From: Parapusillimonas granuli
GTDB lineage: Bacteria; Pseudomonadota; Gammaproteobacteria; Burkholderiales; Burkholderiaceae_B
NCBI RefSeq assembly: GCF_013416525.1
Contig: NZ_JACCEM010000005.1
Span: forward strand, 62,001 to 126,000
Direction of reading: 5' to 3'
DNA length: 64,000 bases
The position numbers were made by a program, and so were the translations under genes. The stretch's first letter is position 1. Each line of letters opens with the position of its first letter. The notes under the pieces are model-generated. The model did not search any database. It was given only the letters and a program-made list of their open reading frames with translations, and was not told the origin of the DNA. Of this stretch, positions 58,153 to 64,000 are shown piece by piece.

Positions 58153-58884
58153 GTGAATACAGCCACACACAGCCAGGCAAGGCTCCGCCTGACCGACGTT
58201 TCGTCCGGCTACGGTTCAATGAATGTCCTGCACGGCGTGTCCCTGGAGGTCGGGGGCGCCGAGGTGGTCGCCATCATCGGCCCGAACGGCGCCGGAAAGA
58301 CCACGTTGATAAAGACCGTATGCAGGCAGCTGCCGCAAACCAGCGGCAAGGTCTGGCTGGATGCGCGCGACATCACCGGAACGGCCGTCAAGGACGTCGC
58401 GTCGCTGGGCATCGCCGTGGTTCCGGAGGGGCGGGGAATATTTCCGAGCCTGACCGTCATCGAGAACCTCAAGCTCGGCCTGTATTGGCGCCGGAAGGCC
58501 GCGCGCATGGAACAGGAAATCGAAGAGGTGGTTCAGCGCTTCCCCAGGCTGCGCGAGCGTTTCAAGCAAACCGCCGGATCGCTGTCGGGGGGAGAGCAGC
58601 AAATGCTGGCCATTGGAAGGGCCCTGCTGTCCAAGCCGAAGGTGCTGCTGCTGGACGAGCCGTCCATGGGCTTGTCGCCGCTGTTCGCGCAAGTCGTGTT
58701 CAAGGTCATCAAGGAATTGAAAGCGGCCGGAGTCTCCGTGCTCCTGGTGGAACAGAACGCCGAGGCGGCGCTGCGCATTTCCGACAGGGCATACGTTCTG
58801 GAGCGGGGGCGGATCGCCATCAGTGGCGAGTCGCAAGTATTGCGGGTTGATCCGCGTGTAAGAAGCGCATATCTGGGGGGCTGA
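58153..58884 (+). CDS. livF: Branched-chain amino acid-type ABC transporter ATP-binding protein LivF
   Basis: GTG start; 243 aa. Walker A GPNGAGKTT, Q-loop and VPEGRGIFPSLTVIENL (a LivF hallmark), signature LSGGEQQMLAIGRAL, Walker B VLLLDEPSMGLSPLF, H-loop LLVEQNAEAAL. It is one of the two ATPases of a HAAT-family importer for hydrophobic amino acids, amides or aromatic acids. Unusually livF is the first gene; the common order puts it last. Binding protein, permeases and LivG follow. Confidence 0.93.
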   Translation: MNTATHSQARLRLTDVSSGYGSMNVLHGVSLEVGGAEVVAIIGPNGAGKTTLIKTVCRQLPQTSGKVWLDARDITGTAVKDVASLGIAVVPEGRGIFPSLTVIENLKLGLYWRRKAARMEQEIEEVVQRFPRLRERFKQTAGSLSGGEQQMLAIGRALLSKPKVLLLDEPSMGLSPLFAQVVFKVIKELKAAGVSVLLVEQNAEAALRISDRAYVLERGRIAISGESQVLRVDPRVRSAYLGG

Positions 58885-58940
58885 GCCCGCCGCGATGGAT
58901 GCGCCATCCAATAGTCGATAACGATATTCAGGAGACAAGC

Positions 58941-60077
58941 ATGAGCATCATCACAAAACAAGCGGTGAAGTGGCTGGCGCTATGCGCAGCGGCGTTCGTG
59001 TCGTCGGCCGGCGCCGAGATAAGGATCGGGCTCATCGGGCCCATGTCGGGCGCGGCGGCCGTGTATGGAACCGAGGCGAAGGCGGGCGCGGAGTTCGCCC
59101 TGGCGCAGTTGAAAGAAATGCGGGACAAGGCGGCCGGAGAGATCCGGCTGATCTCGGCCGACAGCACCGGCAATCCAGGCTTGGCCGCTCAAGCGGCCGA
59201 ACGCATGGTTTCCAGCGACGGGGTCACGGCGATCATCGGGGGCATGACGAGCGCCGAAACACAGGCGATCATCGAAGTCACGCGCAAGGCCGGGGTGGTG
59301 CAGCTATCGCCGCTGGCGCAAGACAACTCGCTGACGCGGCAAGGCAATCAGTGGTTCTTCCGGATCGCGCAGAGCGCGGATGATTTCGGGGCGAAAGCGG
59401 CCCGGTGGATGATGCAGGATCACGGCGCCAAGCGCGTGTTCATTCTGGCGCGCAACGACAACTACGGCATTTCGAACGCCGACGGTTTTGCAGCGGGCCT
59501 GAAAGAGCTCGGTGGAGTCGAAGCCGGGCGCGCCACATACGAACCGGCGGCGAAGGATTTCCGCCCCATTCTGCGCACCGTTGCCCAGGCCAAGCCGGAC
59601 TTCGTGGCCATCATGGGGTTCTACACGGATGCCGCGCTCATCGTGAAGCAAATGGGCGAGATGAAAATGAAGGTGTCGATATACGCCAACACGGCGCCCG
59701 GCCTTCCGCAGTTCTCGCAGATCGCCGGGCCGGCTTCCATCGGCACCTACGGCGCGCTCTACTACTTCGCGGGCTCGGTCGACACCGAACGCGGCAAGCA
59801 ATTCGTCGAACAATGGAAGGCCGCCTACAAGCGCGCTCCCAGCCAGTACGAGGCAATGGGATATGACGCCATGCTGCTTCTGGCGCACACGCTGGGCACG
59901 TTGCCGGACGTAAAGAAAGCGACATCCGAGCAATTGAAAGACGCGTTGCTGAAGGTGTCCGGCTTCCAGGGCGGCGCCGGAACGATTTCCATCAAGCCGA
60001 ACGGCGACGTGGAGCGGCCCCTTCCGTTCGTGCGGCTCGGGAAAAACGGTCTGGAACTCGACCGCCTCGTGCAGTAA
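58941..60077 (+). CDS. ABC transporter periplasmic binding protein, LivK/HAAT type
   Basis: ATG 58941 with AGGAGAC upstream; 378 aa. Signal peptide to about SSAGA, then EIRIGLIGPMSGAAAVYGTE, GGMTSAETQAIIEV, QLSPLAQDNSLTRQ, and GYDAMLLLAHTLG typical of Peripla_BP_6. Members bind branched-chain amino acids, but in catabolic gene clusters often amides, urea or aromatic acids. Gene order places it directly before livH. Confidence 0.92.
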   Translation: MSIITKQAVKWLALCAAAFVSSAGAEIRIGLIGPMSGAAAVYGTEAKAGAEFALAQLKEMRDKAAGEIRLISADSTGNPGLAAQAAERMVSSDGVTAIIGGMTSAETQAIIEVTRKAGVVQLSPLAQDNSLTRQGNQWFFRIAQSADDFGAKAARWMMQDHGAKRVFILARNDNYGISNADGFAAGLKELGGVEAGRATYEPAAKDFRPILRTVAQAKPDFVAIMGFYTDAALIVKQMGEMKMKVSIYANTAPGLPQFSQIAGPASIGTYGALYYFAGSVDTERGKQFVEQWKAAYKRAPSQYEAMGYDAMLLLAHTLGTLPDVKKATSEQLKDALLKVSGFQGGAGTISIKPNGDVERPLPFVRLGKNGLELDRLVQ

Positions 60078-60113
60078 GACGGGTCCTTACTCTTACAACG
60101 GTGTGGATACGAC

Positions 60114-60983
60114 GTGATTACTGCTCTTATTAGCGGGCTTGCGGTCGGCTGTGTGTATGCACTGGTCGCCATCGGCTTCAGCATGATCTTCCGTGCGATG
60201 GCTCTGGTGAACTTCGCACAGGGCGACATCATGATGCTTGGCGCGTTCGCCGGCTACACGCTGCTCCTTCTCGTGCCCGGGGCGCCTTATCCGTTGCTGG
60301 TGCTGGGCGCGATCGCGACGGGCGCCGTCATCGGCTATCTGCTGGAAAGACTGATACTGCGCCCGGCCGTCAAGCGGAACGCGAACCAGATCTACCTGGT
60401 GCTGCTGACCCTGGGCATCGGCATGGTGCTCAGCAACGGAGCGCGGCTGATCTGGGGCGCGAACCCGGTCGTATACGACCTGCCGCTGCGTTTCGAAATA
60501 GTGGAGTTCGGAGACGAGACCTTGCCGGTGGTCTATTTCTACATTGCCGGCGGCATGGCGGTCATATTGATGCTGCTGCACTATTTCTTCACCAAGACCT
60601 GGACGGGCCTGACGCTCAGGGCCGTGGCAGATGACCCCAATGCCGCCGGCCTGATGGGCATATCGGTGACGCGCGCATCGTCCATCGCGTTCATCGTCGC
60701 CGCCATGCTGGGAACGGTAGCGGGCGTGTTCTACGCGCCGCTGTACTTCGTGTCGTTCGATATGGGCCTGATCGGCATCAAGGCTTTCGCCGCCGCCGCG
60801 GTGGGGGGCTTCGGGAACGTGCAGGGGGCGGTGATAGGCGGCCTGGTGATTGGCGTCGCCGAGGCGATCGGCGGCTCCTTCCTGGGCACGGAATTTCAAG
60901 ACAGCATCGCTTTCGCAACCATGATCATCCTGCTTTTGATTCGTCCCAAGGGCCTTCTTGGAAAGGGAGTGCTGGCGCCATGA
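60114..60983 (+). CDS. livH: LivH-type ABC transporter permease
   Basis: GTG start at 60114; 289 aa. Opening ALISGLAVGCVYALVAIGF and FRAMALVNFAQGDIMMLGAF are diagnostic of LivH, with about eight hydrophobic segments and the coupling loop ADDPNAAGLMGISVTRASSI. Its stop overlaps the livM start (ATGA). Confidence 0.94.
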   Translation: MITALISGLAVGCVYALVAIGFSMIFRAMALVNFAQGDIMMLGAFAGYTLLLLVPGAPYPLLVLGAIATGAVIGYLLERLILRPAVKRNANQIYLVLLTLGIGMVLSNGARLIWGANPVVYDLPLRFEIVEFGDETLPVVYFYIAGGMAVILMLLHYFFTKTWTGLTLRAVADDPNAAGLMGISVTRASSIAFIVAAMLGTVAGVFYAPLYFVSFDMGLIGIKAFAAAAVGGFGNVQGAVIGGLVIGVAEAIGGSFLGTEFQDSIAFATMIILLLIRPKGLLGKGVLAP

Positions 60984-61966
60984 CATCGACCATTAAAACG
61001 CACAGGCTGTCGCATCAGCTGCGGGATCGCCGCAACTGGCTCGCCTATGCCGCAGTGATGCTGGCCATGGCCGTCATCCCCCCTTTGGCGGGCGATTTCG
61101 GCCTGTACCTGGGCTGCGTGATCATCTGTTATTCCATCGCGGCGATCGGCCTGCAGGTCATGGTGGGCGTGGCGGGCCAGCTCTCGCTCGGCCATGCGGC
61201 CTTCATGGGAATCGGCGCCTATGCCACGGTGCTTTTGCAGATCAGGCTGGGTTTCCATTTCCTGCCCGCGGCGGCGGCCGGCATCGCGCTGACGGTGCTG
61301 TTCGGCTTGCTGATGGCGCAGCTCATCCGCTTGTCGGGCATCTATTTCAAGATCGCAACGTTCGGATTTGGCGTCATCGTGTACCAGGCGCTGGCCAATT
61401 GGTCCTCATTGACGGGAGGCCACACGGGCTTGACGGGCATTCCTCAAATAGAACTGTTCGGCATGGCGGTCGAAACCCGCCGACAGCTGTTCATGGTTCT
61501 GCTGGCCGTGTTCGCCGTGGCCTATGCGCTGGCTGTGCGCATGGTGCAGGGGCGGGCGGGAAGAGCCTTCGCCGCCATAGGGCAGAACGAGGCCGCCGCC
61601 GCGTCATTGGGCGTCAACGTTTCCGGCTACAAGGTCGGCGTCATCGTCATCGGGTGCGGCTTTGCGGGGCTGGGCGGCTTGTTCATTCCGCAGCTCAACG
61701 GTTTCGTGAACCCCGACAACTTCACCTGGATCGAGTCGCTGCTGCTGTTGATCATGATTTCCGTGGGGGGCTTGGGAAGCCTGGCCGGAGCCGTCATGGG
61801 CGCCGCGCTGCTGGTCGTGGTGCCCGAATACCTGAGGACATTCGCGGAATACAAGATGTTGATCTTCGGAATGATTCTCATCGTATCGCTGACCTTGATG
61901 CCGAAAGGCTTGGCGGGTGTGGCGACGCTGGCGCTGAACAAGCGTGCGGAGGGACGGCGGCAATGA
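60980..61966 (+). CDS. livM: LivM-type ABC transporter permease
   Basis: 328 aa, with an N-terminal basic stretch, AAIGLQVMVGVAGQLSLGHA (LivM hallmark), coupling loop AIGQNEAAAASLGVNVSGYK and FAGLGGLFIPQLNGFVNPD. The start overlaps livH by 4 bp and the stop overlaps livG by 4 bp, so the three genes are translationally coupled. Confidence 0.94.
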   Translation: MTSTIKTHRLSHQLRDRRNWLAYAAVMLAMAVIPPLAGDFGLYLGCVIICYSIAAIGLQVMVGVAGQLSLGHAAFMGIGAYATVLLQIRLGFHFLPAAAAGIALTVLFGLLMAQLIRLSGIYFKIATFGFGVIVYQALANWSSLTGGHTGLTGIPQIELFGMAVETRRQLFMVLLAVFAVAYALAVRMVQGRAGRAFAAIGQNEAAAASLGVNVSGYKVGVIVIGCGFAGLGGLFIPQLNGFVNPDNFTWIESLLLLIMISVGGLGSLAGAVMGAALLVVVPEYLRTFAEYKMLIFGMILIVSLTLMPKGLAGVATLALNKRAEGRRQ

Positions 61967-62745
61967 CGGCGGACAACACTCCAGCCTTGCTGGAACTCAT
62001 CAATGTGGGCAAGTCCTTCGGCGGCCTGCACGCTGTGCGCGAGGTATCGATGCAGGTACGCGCCGCCACGATACACGCGCTCATCGGGCCCAATGGCGCG
62101 GGCAAGACCACAACATTCAATTTGATCAACGGAATCTTGCCGGTCTCGGCCGGGCGGATTCTTTTCCAAGGGGCCGATATCACGGGATGGCCGGTCCACA
62201 GGCTTGCCGCGGCGGGCATTGCCCGCACATTCCAGACCCCGCAGCTGTTTGACGAAATGACGGTGATAGAGACCGTAATGTGCGGCTGCCATCTGCGAGG
62301 CCGCTTGGGGCCGTTGCGGTCGATGTTCTCGCTTGGCGGCAAGCGCCTGGAAGAGCGAGCCATACTGGACCACGCCGTGGAGCTGTTGCAGCGTGTGGGC
62401 CTGCATGAACTGATGGACGAGAAGGCCGCGAACCTGTCGTACGGCCACCGCCGGGTGCTGGAAGTGGCCCGCGCATTGGGCACGAATCCGAAGCTTCTGT
62501 TGCTGGACGAAGTCGCCGCCGGCTTGAATCCCACGGAAACCCAGTACATCGCCGGCCTGATCCGCCAGTTTGCCGCGGACGGCATGGCGATCCTGCTGGT
62601 GGAGCACGATATGCGCTTCGTCATGGAGATGAGCCACAAGGTCACGGTGCTGAACTTCGGGGAAATCCTGGCCGAAGGGCTGCCCGAGGACGTCGCCTCC
62701 GATCCATCCGTCATCGAGGCCTATATCGGCAACTGGGAGGAATAG
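61963..62745 (+). CDS. livG: LivG-type ABC transporter ATP-binding protein
   Basis: ATG 61963 (ATGA overlap with livM) gives 260 aa. Walker A GPNGAGKTTTFNLING, ARTFQTPQLFDEMTVIE, a divergent signature LSYGHRRVLEVARAL (LivG-type LSYGxQR), Walker B LLLLDEVAAGLNPTE, H-loop VEHDMRFVM, and C-terminal YIGNWEE. LivG is the second ATPase of the importer. The HyuA gene begins 40 bp later. Confidence 0.94.
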   Translation: MTADNTPALLELINVGKSFGGLHAVREVSMQVRAATIHALIGPNGAGKTTTFNLINGILPVSAGRILFQGADITGWPVHRLAAAGIARTFQTPQLFDEMTVIETVMCGCHLRGRLGPLRSMFSLGGKRLEERAILDHAVELLQRVGLHELMDEKAANLSYGHRRVLEVARALGTNPKLLLLDEVAAGLNPTETQYIAGLIRQFAADGMAILLVEHDMRFVMEMSHKVTVLNFGEILAEGLPEDVASDPSVIEAYIGNWEE

Positions 62746-62785
62746 CGATGCAGCTCGCGACTTTTAACATGATTGGAGAGACAAC

Positions 62786-64000
62786 TTGGCGCACATCGTA
62801 GGAGTTGACATCGGAGGGACCAACACGGACCTCGTGTACGTGAATACGGAGACGGGCGATCTGCGGACCGCCAAGGTCCCCACGACCGCCCACAACCAGG
62901 CTTTTGGCCTGATGAGCGGAATCGAGGCGCTTGGCCTTGCGGCCAAGGACATCAGCCTGATCACCCACGGCACCACCGTGGCCACCAATGCGACGATCGA
63001 GCGCAAAGGGGCGAAATGCGGCTTGCTGACCACGCGCGGATTCCGTGACGTGCTGGAATTGCGGCGCCGCGACAGGCCGAAAACGTATGGGCTGATCGGC
63101 GAATTCACGCCGCTGATCGAAAGGCGTTATCGCGCGGAGGTCGACGAGCGCATCGGCGCCGACGGCGAGACCATCGTCGAGCTGGATGAGCAAGGAGTCG
63201 TGGAACAGGCAGGCAAGCTGCGCGATCTGGGATGCGAGGTGCTGGTCATCAGCTTCATGCATTCCTATGTCAATGCCGCGCATGAACGGCGTGCCCGCGA
63301 GCTCGCCAAGCAGGTCTGGCCCAATGACTACATCGTCATCAGCAGCGATGTGCTGCCGGTGATGCGCGAATTCGAACGCACGAGCACCACCGTCATCGCG
63401 GGCTACGTGCGGCCTTTGCTCGAACGCTATCTTTCTTCCCTGACCGGCAAGCTGGGCGCGGACGGCTACCGTGAGGACCTGCTCGTCGTGCAGTCGAACG
63501 GCGGCCTGGTGTCGGCGCAGATGGTGCCGCAATTCGCGGCCAACACCATATTGTCCGGCCCGGCGGCCGGCGTGACCGCGGCGGTTTCCATTGCCAAGGC
63601 GGCGGGCCTGAAGAATGTCGTCTCGTGCGACATGGGCGGCACCAGCCTGGACATATGCGTCATCAACGACCTGGTTCCGGCGGGCACGCATCAGCAGCAC
63701 CTGGATTTCGGCATACCGCTATGCGTGCCGATGATAGACGTGCATGCCATCGGGTCGGGCGGCGGCAGCATCGCGCGCATCGACTCCACGGGCATATTGC
63801 AGGTCGGCCCGCAAAGCGCTGGCGCCGATCCCGGCCCGGCGTGCTTCGGCAAAGGCGGCACCCTGCCGACGGTGACGGATGCCAAGCTGGTGCTGGGCAT
63901 GCTCGGCAAAAGCCTCGCCATCGGAAAGAACACCGGTATTGGATTCCACCTGGACCTGGCCAGGCAGGCGATCGAGCGCGCCATCGCCGGCCCGCTCGGC
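62786..64000 (+). CDS. HyuA-type hydantoinase/oxoprolinase family protein (C-terminus cut by window edge)
   Basis: TTG start at 62786 with GGAGAG upstream (the ATG at 62769 is out of frame); 405 codons before the window ends. It has the ASKHA-like motif VGVDIGGTNTDLVYV, THGTTVATNATIERKGAK (hydantoinase N-domain), LSGPAAGVTAAV, CDMGGTSLDICV and IGSGGGSIARID. Relatives are N-methylhydantoinase A, 5-oxoprolinase and acetone carboxylase beta subunits, ATP-dependent ring- or carboxyl-activating enzymes that need a HyuB partner, expected just outside the window. With the upstream importer it suggests uptake and ATP-driven opening of a cyclic amide. Confidence 0.93.
   Translation, partial: MAHIVGVDIGGTNTDLVYVNTETGDLRTAKVPTTAHNQAFGLMSGIEALGLAAKDISLITHGTTVATNATIERKGAKCGLLTTRGFRDVLELRRRDRPKTYGLIGEFTPLIERRYRAEVDERIGADGETIVELDEQGVVEQAGKLRDLGCEVLVISFMHSYVNAAHERRARELAKQVWPNDYIVISSDVLPVMREFERTSTTVIAGYVRPLLERYLSSLTGKLGADGYREDLLVVQSNGGLVSAQMVPQFAANTILSGPAAGVTAAVSIAKAAGLKNVVSCDMGGTSLDICVINDLVPAGTHQQHLDFGIPLCVPMIDVHAIGSGGGSIARIDSTGILQVGPQSAGADPGPACFGKGGTLPTVTDAKLVLGMLGKSLAIGKNTGIGFHLDLARQAIERAIAGPLG

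Noticed and set aside
57944-58156. A 70-codon plus-strand frame before livF
   Set aside because: Its first third is the decayed LivF fragment and the rest is AT-rich promoter sequence; not a functional gene.
1-64000. CRISPR arrays, tRNA or rRNA genes, IS elements, integrases
   Set aside because: No regularly spaced direct repeats with spacers, no tRNA-like cloverleaf near gene ends that I could recognise, and no transposase or integrase motifs in any frame. The phased 9-mers at 3646-3765 are too short and too close to be CRISPR repeats.

Overview
The window is high-GC, densely coded DNA packed with catabolic cassettes. Eight genes encode periplasmic Bug (tripartite tricarboxylate receptor, TctC-like) solute-binding proteins, each next to hydrolases, dehydrogenases or CoA-handling enzymes, and there are many LysR, IclR and RpiR regulators. 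Such a density of orphan Bug proteins is characteristic of Alcaligenaceae (Bordetella, Achromobacter and relatives, Burkholderiales); the exact genus is an inference. I see no rRNA, tRNA, CRISPR array, IS element or phage gene. The window cuts a gene at each end: an FAD-dependent dehydrogenase on the left and a HyuA-type hydantoinase/oxoprolinase on the right.

Layout. 1-3652: a truncated KstD-like flavoprotein divergent from a Bug protein, an amidohydrolase-fold protein with an unusual metal-site sequence, and an IclR regulator. 3765-17198: a large plus-strand cluster with a spermidine/putrescine-type ABC transporter (two permeases, ATPase, Tat-type binding protein), two metal-dependent amidohydrolases, trifunctional PutA, a CxCC G3E GTPase (metallochaperone type) and a leaderless gamma-glutamyltransferase. 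It looks like an uptake and breakdown route for a proline-containing conjugate, and is preceded by an array of GGTnnnACC-like elements at a 22-23 bp period. 17307-18779: prpD, very like the enterobacterial enzyme but without prpB/prpC. 18925-28642: a block of visibly lower GC with a SnoaL-FMO fusion, two carboxymuconolactone-decarboxylase-family proteins, an amidohydrolase, three SDRs, two Bug proteins and a LysR regulator; probably horizontally acquired.

28754-33774: a minus-strand operon (Bug, alpha/beta hydrolase, NodB-fold deacetylase, SDR, M81 peptidase) divergent from a LysR gene. 34898-38247: a PobA-like hydroxylase with a changed active-site residue, then Bug, PaaI thioesterase and MaoC hydratase. 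38470-40050: an AMP-forming acyl-CoA ligase. 40047-44932: an RpiR regulator divergent, across a perfect 24-bp palindrome, from an M20 peptidase, CMD protein, Bug protein and ketopantoate-reductase-like protein. 44975-53203: two tandem IclR regulators divergent from two acyl-CoA dehydrogenases, a Bug protein, an AcuI-type reductase and an NDP-forming acyl-CoA synthetase. 53533-57741: Bug, aldehyde dehydrogenase and a ThDP-dependent decarboxylase-like enzyme. 57742-58152: remnants of an AraC regulator and an older LivF, a terminator and a promoter. 58153-64000: a branched-chain-amino-acid-type ABC importer (order F-K-H-M-G) leading into HyuA.

Taken together, most units follow one scheme: a local regulator, a periplasmic binding protein or ABC importer, and two to six enzymes for one (unknown) organic acid, amide or aromatic compound. 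Substrates are inferred from families and context; none is proved by sequence alone.
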